Shown here: positions 1-8,093 of the stretch, one piece after another
Numbering within the stretch: position 1 is the stretch's first letter
Layout of the letters: each line of letters begins with the position of its first letter
Origin: an uncultured Bacteroidales bacterium
Lineage (GTDB): Bacteria > Bacteroidota > Bacteroidia > Bacteroidales > Bacteroidaceae
Length of the DNA stretch: 64,000 bases
NCBI GenBank assembly: GCA_902801475.1
Contig: CADCIO010000006.1
Coordinates: 84,736-148,735 of the forward strand
Reading direction: 5' to 3'
Translations under genes and position numbers: made by a program
The notes under the pieces: generated by a model
Seen by the model: the letters and a program-made list of their open reading frames with translations, nothing else
Databases searched by the model: none
What the model was told of the DNA's origin: nothing

Positions 1-1997
1 TTCTCAACAGTGGTCTTGGTCACCGCATGGGCGTTATTACAAAGGAACACCCAAAATGCATGACAGAGATATCCCATGCGAACACCATTTTGAGCCGCCA
101 GCTTAAGATGTTGGTTTCCTTTGGTGTGGAAGAAGTGGTGATGACCACAGGTTATTACGACAAGGTGTTGGTTGATTATTGCGATGCTCTGCATCTGCCC
201 CTCAAGTTCACCTTCGTCAACAACCCCGTTTACGACTCCACCAACTACATCTATAGCATCTACTGCGCCAAGGAGCAGCTCAAAGATGACGACATCATCC
301 TGATGCATGGCGACCTCGTGTTCGAGAGCCAGGTGATGGAAGCCGTCATCGACAGCCCTGTCAGCTGCATGGCAGTCAGCAGCACCCTCCCTCTCCCTGA
401 GAAAGACTTCAAGGCCGTCATCAGGGACGGGCGCATCGAGAAGGTGGGCATCGAGTTCTTCGACGATGCCATGGCAGCCCAGCCCCTTTACAAGATCCTG
501 AAGCAGGACTGGCTCACATGGCTGCAGAACATCGAGAAATTCTGCGAGGCAGACAACCGCAAGTGCTATGCCGAGAACGCCTTCAACGAGGTGAGCGACC
601 AGTGCAAGATCTATCCCTGTGATGTGCAGGACATGCTCTGTGCCGAGATCGACACACCCGAAGACCTGGAAGCGGTCAGCAAGCGCCTGGCCGAGATCAA
701 CGAGCGCACAGTCTACATGTGTTTCTCCACCGAATACATCCACTCAGGACACGTCGCCATCATCAACAAGGCACGCCGCCTGGGCAGACTCATCATCGGC
801 ATCCTCTCCGACGAGGCGGTAGCCAGCTATAAGCGCTATCCCCTCATCCCGTTCGAGGAGCGCAAGGCACTCATCGAGAACATTGCGGGCGTAGAGCGTG
901 TGGTTGAGCAGAACACCCTCTCCTACAAGGAGAACCTGCTCGCCATGAAACCCGACTATGTGGTGCACGGCAACGACTGGTGCGAAGGCTTCCAGAAACC
1001 CATCCGCCAGGAGGTCTGCGAGGTGCTGGCCACCTATGGCGGCAAACTCGTGGAATATCCCTACAGCGACAGCCCCAAGTACAAGGAACTTGACGCCGCC
1101 CACCGTGCCGAGGCCTCCATGCCGGACATCCGCAGAGGACGCCTGCGCAAGCTCATCAACATGAAGGGGCTCGTCACCGCCATGGAAGCCCACAGCGGCA
1201 TCACAGGCCTGATTGTGGAGAACACCACCGTCCTCCAGGACGGAAAGACCTACCAGTTCGACGCCATGTGGGTCAGCTCGCTCTGCGACTCCACCGCCAA
1301 GGGCAAGCCCGACATCGAGCTGGTGGACATGACCTCACGCTTCCGCACCATTGACGACATCATGGAAGTGACCACCAAGCCCATTATCTTTGATGGCGAC
1401 ACAGGTGGCTTGACCGAACATTTCGTATATACCGTTCGTTCTCTGGAACGTATGGGTGTATCCATGGTCATCATCGAGGATAAGACCGGACTGAAGAAAA
1501 ACTCCCTCTTCGGCACGGAGGTCAAGCAGACACAGGCATCCATACCGGACTTCTGCGAGAAGATCCGTGCAGGCAAGCACGCCCAGAAGACCAGGGAATT
1601 CATGATTTGCGCCCGCATCGAGTCGCTCATCCTCGAGCAGGGCATGGACGACGCCTTGGCGCGTGCTTTTGCCTTCAGCGAGGCCGGTGCCGATGCCATC
1701 ATGATCCACAGCCGCAAAAAGGATCCAGCAGAGATCTTCGAGTTTGTCGGGAAATTCCGCGAGAAGAACACCGCCACCCCCATCGTGGTTGTCCCCACGT
1801 CCTTCAACACCGTGACCGAACAGGAATTCAAGGAGCGTGGCGTGAACGTGGTCATCTATGCCAACCAGCTCACCCGCACAGGCTTCCCCGCCATGCAGGA
1901 TGCAGCCCGCACCATCTTGGAGAACCACCGTGCCAAGGAATGCGATGACAAGTGCATGTCCATCAAGGAAATCATCACCCTCATTCCAGAAGAGTAA
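1..1997 (+). CDS. aepX: Fused nucleotidyltransferase / cytidylyltransferase / PEP mutase (5' partial)
   Basis: This protein should isomerise phosphoenolpyruvate to phosphonopyruvate, the entry step to C-P bond compounds, and carries nucleotide-activation domains. The reading frame is open to the left edge (frame begins at base 3), and the codons before the first ATG at 27 read LNSGLGHRMG, the glycine-rich signature of a LicC-type nucleotidyltransferase, so only a few N-terminal residues are missing. Domains by window residue: nucleotidyltransferase about 1-225; a TagD/ECT-like cytidylyltransferase domain about 235-360 with HSGH; PEP mutase about 375-655 with DGDTGG and EDKTGLKKNS, the catalytic-loop motif of true PEP mutases. 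The middle domain plus mutase is, from memory, a common two-domain arrangement; the extra N-terminal domain makes it a three-domain fusion. The decarboxylase and reductase follow. Codon use is clearly more GC-rich than in the genes after 4785. The mutase call is very secure; the substrates of the two transferase domains are inferred. Confidence 0.93.
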   Translation, partial: LNSGLGHRMGVITKEHPKCMTEISHANTILSRQLKMLVSFGVEEVVMTTGYYDKVLVDYCDALHLPLKFTFVNNPVYDSTNYIYSIYCAKEQLKDDDIILMHGDLVFESQVMEAVIDSPVSCMAVSSTLPLPEKDFKAVIRDGRIEKVGIEFFDDAMAAQPLYKILKQDWLTWLQNIEKFCEADNRKCYAENAFNEVSDQCKIYPCDVQDMLCAEIDTPEDLEAVSKRLAEINERTVYMCFSTEYIHSGHVAIINKARRLGRLIIGILSDEAVASYKRYPLIPFEERKALIENIAGVERVVEQNTLSYKENLLAMKPDYVVHGNDWCEGFQKPIRQEVCEVLATYGGKLVEYPYSDSPKYKELDAAHRAEASMPDIRRGRLRKLINMKGLVTAMEAHSGITGLIVENTTVLQDGKTYQFDAMWVSSLCDSTAKGKPDIELVDMTSRFRTIDDIMEVTTKPIIFDGDTGGLTEHFVYTVRSLERMGVSMVIIEDKTGLKKNSLFGTEVKQTQASIPDFCEKIRAGKHAQKTREFMICARIESLILEQGMDDALARAFAFSEAGADAIMIHSRKKDPAEIFEFVGKFREKNTATPIVVVPTSFNTVTEQEFKERGVNVVIYANQLTRTGFPAMQDAARTILENHRAKECDDKCMSIKEIITLIPEE

Positions 1998-2010
1998 AAA
2001 TAAAAATAAA

Positions 2011-2044
2011 GGTTAAAGGTTATGGGTTAATGGTTAATGAAAGG
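2011..2044 (+). repeat. GGTTAAN heptad array, left arm of inverted pair
   Basis: Tandem degenerate 7-mers of the GGTTAAT/GGTTAAA type lie just after the PEP mutase stop. The reverse complement of 2435-2469 matches this array at about 27 of 34 positions, so the two arrays form an imperfect inverted repeat that brackets the small gene between them. Confidence 0.8.
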
Positions 2045-2052
2045 GCTGCGCG

Positions 2053-2445
2053 ATGGAGGGGAATAATTTTTCGTTTGAGAAATTAGAGGTTTATCAAAAA
2101 GCAAGGGTATTAGTTAAAGAGGTATACTTGCTACAGAATAGCCTCCCAAAGGAAGAACGATATGCTTTAGGCGACCAAATCCGTAGAGCGGCTGTATCTA
2201 TAACTGCAAATTTTGCTGAAGGTAGTGGACGGCAGTCTATAAAAGAGAAGATACATTTCATAGAAATAGCATTTGGCTCGATGACGGAAGTGTTCTGTGA
2301 ACTTCAGATAGCTTGTGACCTTGGCTATATCAATTATGAGAAACTTGATGCTCTGAGGCCCCAATTTACTGACATTGCAAGAATGCTTTCAGGTTTACGC
2401 AATAAGTTTCTATATTTGCTAAATTCACCCACCACCTCTCATTAA
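2053..2445 (+). CDS. Four-helix-bundle protein, S23/IVS-encoded family
   Basis: This 130-residue protein is all-helical in appearance and carries the family hallmarks FEKLEVYQKAR near the N-terminus and LGDQIRRAAVSITANFAEG around residues 43-61. The family is best known from open reading frames inside 23S rRNA intervening sequences and from the related Avd accessory protein of diversity-generating retroelements. Its biochemical role is not settled. It interrupts an otherwise collinear phosphonate operon between the PEP mutase and the decarboxylase. It is bracketed by inverted heptad arrays, and its stop codon lies inside the right array. It has no visible part in phosphonate chemistry. The family call is secure; whether it is a passenger or a mobile unit is open. 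Confidence 0.88.
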   Translation: MEGNNFSFEKLEVYQKARVLVKEVYLLQNSLPKEERYALGDQIRRAAVSITANFAEGSGRQSIKEKIHFIEIAFGSMTEVFCELQIACDLGYINYEKLDALRPQFTDIARMLSGLRNKFLYLLNSPTTSH

Positions 2446-2469
2446 CCTTTAACCATTCACCATTAAACA
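2435..2469 (+). repeat. Heptad array (TTAACCN), right arm of inverted pair
   Basis: This is the inverted partner of 2011-2044. It includes the TAA stop of the four-helix-bundle gene and ends 11 bases before the decarboxylase start. Confidence 0.78.
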
Positions 2470-2479
2470 TTATAAATTT

Positions 2480-3622
2480 ATGATAAGTCCGAAGTTTTTT
2501 TACGACACATTAGCGTCATACGATATAAATTTCTATGCAGGCGTACCTGATTCTCTCTTAAAGAACCTCTGCGCCTACATCACCGACCATGCTGATGCAT
2601 CCCACAACATCATTGCCGCCAACGAAGGCGGCGCCATGGGATTGGCGGCAGGTCACTATCTGGCAACCAGCCAGATTCCTGTAGTGTATATGCAGAATTC
2701 TGGTGAAGGTAACATCATCAACCCTTTGGCCTCTCTCACGGATCCTGATGTCTATAACATTCCAGTTCTGCTGGTGATAGGTTGGAGAGGCAAGCCTGGT
2801 GTTCATGATGAACCCCAGCATGTCAAGCAAGGCAAGGTCACTACAGGCCTGCTCAATGTCATGGGCATTGACTATACCGTTCTCTCCAAGGAAGAGGACA
2901 AGGCTGAAGCCCAAATCAAAAAGGCCGTAGCTTATATGCAGGCCACCAAGCAGTGCTATGCGCTGGTCATTGAGAAAGACACCTTCGATACCTACACCCT
3001 CAACTCTCAACTCTCAACTTTCAACTTTCAACTTTCCAGAGAGGAGGCCATCCAAACGGTGGCATCTTATCTTGCTCCAAAAGACTGCATCGTATCTACA
3101 ACAGGTATGATCAGCCGTGAACTTTTCGAATACCGCACAGCGAAGAACGAAGGTCACGAGCGTGACTTCCTTACAGTCGGCTCCATGGGTCATGCCTCTC
3201 AGATTGCCCTTGGCATTGCATTAGAGAAGCAAGACCGTAAGGTCTGGTGTTTTGATGGCGACGGCGCCTCCATCATGCACATGGGCTCTATGGCCATCGT
3301 CGCCAGCAAGGCACCAAAGAACTATATCCATGTGGTCTTCAATAATGGTGCCCACGACTCTGTAGGCGGTCAACCCACAGTGGGTCTCCAAATAGATCTC
3401 CCAGCCATTGCCAAAGCCGTTGGCTACAAACAGGTGTTCTCCGTTGACAACAAAGAGGACTTGTTGAACCTTCTTACCTCTCACCTCTCACCTCTTACCT
3501 CTATAGATGGTCCCATCTTCCTCGAAGTGAAAGTCAAGAAAGGTAATCGCAAGGATCTCGGTCGTCCGACAACCACACCCATTCAGAACAAGGAAGCCCT
3601 GATGAACTTTCTTAAAGGTTAG
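2480..3622 (+). CDS. aepY: Phosphonopyruvate decarboxylase
   Basis: This thiamine-diphosphate enzyme decarboxylates phosphonopyruvate to phosphonoacetaldehyde, the irreversible step that pulls the PEP mutase equilibrium forward. At 380 residues it has the family length. The N-terminal half carries NEGGAMGLAAG (around residue 48, with the conserved cofactor-activating Glu), and the C-terminal half has the ThDP-binding GDGAS...NN motif starting near residue 259. Two stretches look foreign: residues about 174-185 (LNSQLSTFNFQLS) and about 331-341 (LTSHLSPLTS) are translated from DNA heptad arrays at 3000-3036 and 3473-3502. Both keep the frame and lie where loops would be tolerated. The gene follows the PEP mutase operon order of Bacteroides aepX-aepY, but no class V transaminase (aepZ) follows. 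Confidence 0.95.
   Translation: MISPKFFYDTLASYDINFYAGVPDSLLKNLCAYITDHADASHNIIAANEGGAMGLAAGHYLATSQIPVVYMQNSGEGNIINPLASLTDPDVYNIPVLLVIGWRGKPGVHDEPQHVKQGKVTTGLLNVMGIDYTVLSKEEDKAEAQIKKAVAYMQATKQCYALVIEKDTFDTYTLNSQLSTFNFQLSREEAIQTVASYLAPKDCIVSTTGMISRELFEYRTAKNEGHERDFLTVGSMGHASQIALGIALEKQDRKVWCFDGDGASIMHMGSMAIVASKAPKNYIHVVFNNGAHDSVGGQPTVGLQIDLPAIAKAVGYKQVFSVDNKEDLLNLLTSHLSPLTSIDGPIFLEVKVKKGNRKDLGRPTTTPIQNKEALMNFLKG
3000..3036 (+). repeat. In-frame TCAACTN heptad array within aepY
   Basis: Five consecutive degenerate 7-mers of the TCAACTC/TCAACTT type lie inside the decarboxylase gene. Three heptads equal seven codons, so the peptide repeats with a seven-residue period. Confidence 0.85.
3473..3502 (+). 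repeat. In-frame ACCTCTN heptad array within aepY
   Basis: Four degenerate 7-mers of the CTCACCT/CTTACCT type, the reverse complement of the AGGTTAG/AGGTGAG family seen elsewhere, encode LTSHLSPLTS near residues 331-341 of the decarboxylase. Confidence 0.78.
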
Positions 3623-3649
3623 AGATTATTGGTTATAGGTTATAGAAAA

Positions 3650-4771
3650 ATGGAACAAAAGATAATTCAAAGTGTAGATAAGCTTTCAGACATTCTGCAA
3701 GAAGTGGAATGTCGGAAACTGTTTTTGGTTGTAGACTCCTCCTTCCCGTTCCTGAACATCAAGGACACGATTGAGTCGTTGGAAGTGGAAAAGGTCTTTT
3801 TCTCAGATTTCACCCCTAATCCCCTTTACGAGGATGTATGCAAGGGCATCAACCTCTTAAAGTCAGAGCAGTGCGACGCAATCCTTGCAGTGGGAGGAGG
3901 AAGCGCCATTGATGTGGCCAAATGCATCAAGCTCGCAGTCCTTGCCCAAGAAGGGAATCAAGCCATCATCCCCCCATTGGTTAACACCCGTGTGGCGTGC
4001 GATGGATCGAAGCTCCCCATCATAGCCATTCCCACCACAGCCGGCACTGGCAGCGAATCCACCCACAATGCCGTGATGTACTATGAGGGAGCCAAGCAGA
4101 CCGTCACCAACGACGGTATCCTGCCTGATATAGCCATTCTGGAGCCATCAGTCCTCAAGACACTGCCTCTCTACCAGAAGAAATGCACCATGCTTGATGC
4201 CCTCTGTCAGGGCATAGAATCCTGGTGGAGCGTCAACTCTACAGAAGAGAGTTATGAGTACAGCCGCAAAGCCATCGAACTGATTATGGCAAACTGGCAA
4301 AAGTACATTTTTGACAATGATGCCGAGGCGGCAGCCAATATCATGCTCGGGGCCAACTATGGCGGTCGTGCCATCAATATCACCGCCACCACAGCCGCTC
4401 ATGCCTTCAGCTACAAGATAACCTCCTTGTACAAGCTGCCCCATGGTCATGCCGTGGCAGCAGGTCTTCCAGAAATATGGGAATACATGCTTGGTCATAT
4501 GGACAAGTGTTTGGACACTCGAGGAGAAGCATATCTCATAGACATCTTCTCCCAGATTGCAGCAGCTATGGGCTGCTCTACTCCTGTGAAAGCCATAGCC
4601 AAGTTCCGTGAGATGCTCTCAGATATGGAAATCTATAACCCTGTTGCCATCAACAGAGAAGAAGAGATAAACATTCTCTCTCATTCTGTCAATCCTATCC
4701 GATTAAAGAATAATCCTATAGCGTTAGATGATTCAGCTATTCAGCTGATATATGAGATAATCCTCAATTAA
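3650..4771 (+). CDS. Iron-ADH family phosphonoacetaldehyde reductase (putative)
   Basis: This is a group III iron-type alcohol dehydrogenase family protein of 373 residues. Directly after PEP mutase and decarboxylase, its likely reaction is NAD(P)H-dependent reduction of phosphonoacetaldehyde to 2-hydroxyethylphosphonate, the role of PhpC-type enzymes. Seen: the nucleotide-binding AVGGGSAIDVAK near residue 80, IPTTAGTGSE near 128-137, and a His-rich segment with LPHGHAVAAG near 260-270. The family's usual DALTHAIE metal-ligand block reads DALCQGIE here, so one ligand His is replaced by Gln. ATG 3650 is preferred to an in-frame TTG at 3629, because 3621-3646 is heptad-repeat DNA. Another aldehyde or phospho-aldehyde substrate is possible. 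The family is secure; the substrate rests on context. Confidence 0.85.
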   Translation: MEQKIIQSVDKLSDILQEVECRKLFLVVDSSFPFLNIKDTIESLEVEKVFFSDFTPNPLYEDVCKGINLLKSEQCDAILAVGGGSAIDVAKCIKLAVLAQEGNQAIIPPLVNTRVACDGSKLPIIAIPTTAGTGSESTHNAVMYYEGAKQTVTNDGILPDIAILEPSVLKTLPLYQKKCTMLDALCQGIESWWSVNSTEESYEYSRKAIELIMANWQKYIFDNDAEAAANIMLGANYGGRAINITATTAAHAFSYKITSLYKLPHGHAVAAGLPEIWEYMLGHMDKCLDTRGEAYLIDIFSQIAAAMGCSTPVKAIAKFREMLSDMEIYNPVAINREEEINILSHSVNPIRLKNNPIALDDSAIQLIYEIILN

Positions 4772-4784
4772 TAAATTATATAAG

Positions 4785-5708
4785 ATGTTACCTATACAAT
4801 TAACATTGCCAGATAGCTTCTTGGATGAGGAAGTGCGTGATGGTTTTCTTGTTTCTTCACAAATGAAACATGTATGGGCTGTTGAATTGGATTTACTTAA
4901 TGAATTCATCAAGATTTGCAAAAAGCACAATATTCAATTTTATGCAGCTGGAGGAACTATGCTTGGTGCTGTTCGTCATAAAGGGATTATACCGTGGGAC
5001 GATGACATAGATGTTATGATGCTGAGGAGTGAGTTCGAAAAGTTTTGTAAGATCGCACCACAAGAGTTTCAACATCCTTATTTTTTCCAGACTGAAGAAA
5101 CGGATCATGGGTGTTATAGAGGTCATGCCCAATTACGGAATAGTTTGACTACCGGTGTGTTAGCTTCAGGCTTTGATGAAAAGAAGAATATTAATCAAGG
5201 TATTTTTATTGACATTTTTCCGTTAGATAATGTTCCTGATATAGGAAAAGCATCTTTTTATAAAAAGTTAAAAAGACTGCGTGGGAAATGTTATGCTTTT
5301 CAGAGAAGAGGATTGAAAAAGGCATTTAACGGGAATCGACAAATGTATAAACAATGGTATGATAACTTGTGGAAGTTATGCCCATCGTTGGCTTTAGAAA
5401 TCTGTGACAGATATTATAAGCGTTATGAGAAAACAGTCATTATGTATAACTCTCAACAGACAAAAGAGGTCATGATGACCCCTTTCCACGAAGACCGATG
5501 GACATGGAATCGTTCAGACTTGAATTCCTCAATTGAGATTCCTTTCGAAATGTTATCAATCCCCGTTCCTAAAGAATATGCTAACATGCTAACGAAGACA
5601 TATGGTAATTGGGAGAAGTTTGTCGTTGGAACATCTGTCCATGGTGGTGTTATTTTTGATGTAGAGCATCCTTATCAAGAGTATTTGGCGAATCAAGAAA
5701 ATAAATGA
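4785..5708 (+). CDS. LicD family phospho-group transferase (first copy)
   Basis: LicD proteins transfer phosphocholine or similar phospho-alcohols from a CDP carrier to a sugar; the eukaryotic fukutin/FKRP relatives transfer ribitol phosphate. This 307-residue protein has the nucleotidyltransferase-fold core GGTMLGAVRHKGIIPWDDD (residues about 57-75) with its metal-binding Asp cluster, then the FIDIFPLDNVPD block typical of LicD. It sits 13 bases after the reductase. That makes a CMP-activated phosphonate, such as 2-hydroxyethylphosphonate, an attractive donor, but this is inference. No membrane segment is evident, so it probably acts on the lipid-linked sugar at the cytoplasmic face. Base composition drops here to the AT-rich style of the rest of the locus. 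It overlaps the flippase start by 4 bases (ATGA). Confidence 0.92.
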   Translation: MLPIQLTLPDSFLDEEVRDGFLVSSQMKHVWAVELDLLNEFIKICKKHNIQFYAAGGTMLGAVRHKGIIPWDDDIDVMMLRSEFEKFCKIAPQEFQHPYFFQTEETDHGCYRGHAQLRNSLTTGVLASGFDEKKNINQGIFIDIFPLDNVPDIGKASFYKKLKRLRGKCYAFQRRGLKKAFNGNRQMYKQWYDNLWKLCPSLALEICDRYYKRYEKTVIMYNSQQTKEVMMTPFHEDRWTWNRSDLNSSIEIPFEMLSIPVPKEYANMLTKTYGNWEKFVVGTSVHGGVIFDVEHPYQEYLANQENK

Positions 5709-7162
5709 GTACACAAAATCTGAAATCAAGTGCAGTGAATGGTGCCATTTGGACAGGGATTGAGAAATTTTCTCGTCAAGCAGTCCAGTTTGTTATTGGT
5801 ATCATTCTGGCACGTATCCTGCCTCCTGAAGATTTTGGTGTGATAGGCATGTTGGCTATTTTCATTGCTATAGCCCAAACTTTCACAGACAGTGGTTTGT
5901 CAAGTGCATTGATCCAGAAGAAAAACAGGACAGATGTGGATTGTTCTACTATCTTCTTTTTCAACATAGGTGTAGGCGTCCTTTTCTATCTTCTCCTATT
6001 TGCAACGGCACCCTTCATTGCAGACTTTTATAATATGCCAATATTGACAGACGTGACTCGTGTTGTGGCATTGTCTATTATTCTGTCGGGTTTGGCAGCT
6101 GTACAAAATGCACGTTTGACGATTGAATTGCGTTTCAGGACATTGTCTCTTATTGCCATTATCAGTATGGTGGTGACAGGTGCCACTGGAATCGCATTAG
6201 CATATAGTGGATGGGGGGTCTGGGCATTGGTGTTCCAAACTTTGGCTGGTCAGGCCGTTACATCCATTTGTACTTGGTATTGTTCTCATTGGATGCCTCG
6301 TTTGGTGTTCTCCAAAAACTCGTTCAAGCAACTGTGGGGGTTTGGCTCAAAGCTTCTCGTTTCAGGTCTTATTAATACGATATATGGGAACATTTACACT
6401 TTGGTCATCGGAAAGAAATTTTCCAGTGCAGAAGTGGCTTTCTACAATCGTGGTAATCATTTTGCCCTACTACCTGCACAGACTGTTCAAGACATGGCAA
6501 TTAAAGTAAACTTTCCAATCTTGGCTAAGATGCAGGACGATGATGATCGGCTGTTGGGAGCATATAAGAAATTGCTAACGGTTCCGTTATACATATTATA
6601 CCCAGTATTGGTGGGCTTGGCGGTAACAGCGGAACCTCTTGTAATAGTATTGATTGGTGAAAAATGGCTTCCCTGTGTTCCTATTATGCAGGTTCTTTGT
6701 ATAGGATATATGTTCTCTCCTCTTACGCACATCAACTTGAATTTGCTCTATGTAAAAGGACGCACAGACTTGGTGCTAAAATTGGAGTTCATCAAAAAGC
6801 CCATTGCTTTTCTGATTCTGTTGGCAAGCATACCATTTGGTATTATTGTTATGGTGATAGGTAAGGCTATCTATGAATTTATAGCATTCTCTTTTAATTG
6901 TTATTACACGGGAAAAATTTTGAATTATGGGGAATGGAAACAACTGAAATTGCTATTGCCCATCTTTATTAATTGCGTCATCATGGCTGCGGCTGTTTAT
7001 GCATCTATGCTTCCTTTTACCACACCGATACTCAAACTATGCATTGGCATACCTGTAGGCATTATTTCTTATTTGATATTCTCCATCGTTACGAAAGATG
7101 CTGCATATCAGGAGGTTAAGGAGATTGTTAAAAGAAAACTTCTGAGTAACTATGAGGGATAG
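5705..7162 (+). CDS. Wzx-type polysaccharide flippase (MOP superfamily)
   Basis: This 485-residue, strongly hydrophobic protein has about 12-14 membrane helices. It starts with the SSAVNGAIWTGIEKFSRQ amphipathic lead and continues with ARILPPEDFGVIGMLAI, the pattern of polysaccharide export proteins that flip lipid-linked repeat units across the inner membrane. It is translationally coupled to the LicD gene upstream and overlaps the acyltransferase downstream by 11 bases. As the only flippase seen in the locus, and with a Wzy candidate two genes later, it supports a Wzx/Wzy-dependent pathway. Substrate specificity cannot be read from the sequence. Confidence 0.9.
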   Translation: MSTQNLKSSAVNGAIWTGIEKFSRQAVQFVIGIILARILPPEDFGVIGMLAIFIAIAQTFTDSGLSSALIQKKNRTDVDCSTIFFFNIGVGVLFYLLLFATAPFIADFYNMPILTDVTRVVALSIILSGLAAVQNARLTIELRFRTLSLIAIISMVVTGATGIALAYSGWGVWALVFQTLAGQAVTSICTWYCSHWMPRLVFSKNSFKQLWGFGSKLLVSGLINTIYGNIYTLVIGKKFSSAEVAFYNRGNHFALLPAQTVQDMAIKVNFPILAKMQDDDDRLLGAYKKLLTVPLYILYPVLVGLAVTAEPLVIVLIGEKWLPCVPIMQVLCIGYMFSPLTHINLNLLYVKGRTDLVLKLEFIKKPIAFLILLASIPFGIIVMVIGKAIYEFIAFSFNCYYTGKILNYGEWKQLKLLLPIFINCVIMAAAVYASMLPFTTPILKLCIGIPVGIISYLIFSIVTKDAAYQEVKEIVKRKLLSNYEG

Positions 7163-8093
7163 TACGTTTGATGTGATGAAGGGGATTGGCATTATAGCCA
7201 TGATTATAGGGCATTTGCAGATTCCTCATCTGTTAAGAGATTTTATCTTTAGTTTTCATATGCCAATGTTTTTTTTGATTGGAGGGTATTTTTTTAAGCC
7301 TCAACCAATCAAGGACATTATACATAAGTCTTCGATTCGTTTGTTGAAGCCATACATAATCACTGGTGTGTTGACATCTGTGATATACCTTTTAGTGGGA
7401 GATATTGATACTGCTATATTTAGAGGCTCGGGTATATTATTTGGAAATAATGGTAGTCCTGTTGCTATATTCCAAACTCCACGATGTGGTGCTGTGTGGT
7501 TTTTATTAGCACTATTCTGGTGCCGTTTAATGTTTAATTATATATATAACAGGACGCGGCTATGGTTGATTCTATCAATTGGATTATCAATAGCAGCATC
7601 ATGTTTGGGATATTACATAATAAATCCCCCTTTGGGTATTATTATAGGAATGTCTTCACTTATCTTTTTTGCTATTGGTAAAGCCTTAAAAGAATATAAT
7701 ATCCCAATGAGGTGGATTATCTTACCATCCATCGTTATTTGGATTCTTTGTATATTATACTCCAAATTAGAAGTGGCAGTTTATTTATACAAATTTTATC
7801 CATTAGATGTTATTGGTGCGTGTGGAGGAACATTTGTGGTATATTTTATCGCGAAAGGGATTTGCTTTCATACAAAAATCCTTAAAAGTTGTTTCCTTTT
7901 TATTGGAGTAAATAGTTTGTTGGTATTATGTTACCACCAATTGGTGGAGCACTCAATTGCAGCGATTAATAATAATATTGCAGAGTTCCATTATAACGCA
8001 ATCATCAATATCGTACTGCCGATTATCTTCACAATGATTCATGTATCTATAGGACGTTTTTACACCTCTAAAATAAAAGCAAACAGAACATGA
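7152..8093 (+). CDS. Acyltransferase 3 family membrane protein
   Basis: This 313-residue, roughly ten-helix membrane protein has the family start RDSTFDVMKGIGIIAMIIGH, with the conserved His facing the membrane, then FSFHMPMFFLIGGYFF. Such enzymes usually O-acetylate a sugar of the repeat unit, using cytoplasmic acetyl-CoA. The gene overlaps its neighbours on both sides (11 bases upstream, 4 downstream), so it is part of a tight operon with the flippase and polymerase. It is shorter than many family members and lacks an extra periplasmic domain. A second member of the family lies at 19019-20098. Confidence 0.88.
   Translation: MRDSTFDVMKGIGIIAMIIGHLQIPHLLRDFIFSFHMPMFFLIGGYFFKPQPIKDIIHKSSIRLLKPYIITGVLTSVIYLLVGDIDTAIFRGSGILFGNNGSPVAIFQTPRCGAVWFLLALFWCRLMFNYIYNRTRLWLILSIGLSIAASCLGYYIINPPLGIIIGMSSLIFFAIGKALKEYNIPMRWIILPSIVIWILCILYSKLEVAVYLYKFYPLDVIGACGGTFVVYFIAKGICFHTKILKSCFLFIGVNSLLVLCYHQLVEHSIAAINNNIAEFHYNAIINIVLPIIFTMIHVSIGRFYTSKIKANRT

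Noticed and set aside
744..1193. Long minus-strand open frame opposite the PEP mutase
   Set aside because: It is a shadow of the GC-rich coding strand; the plus frame has clear domain motifs over the same bases.
3629..3649. Upstream TTG start for the iron-ADH gene
   Set aside because: The added residues are encoded by heptad-repeat DNA; ATG 3650 matches the family N-terminus.
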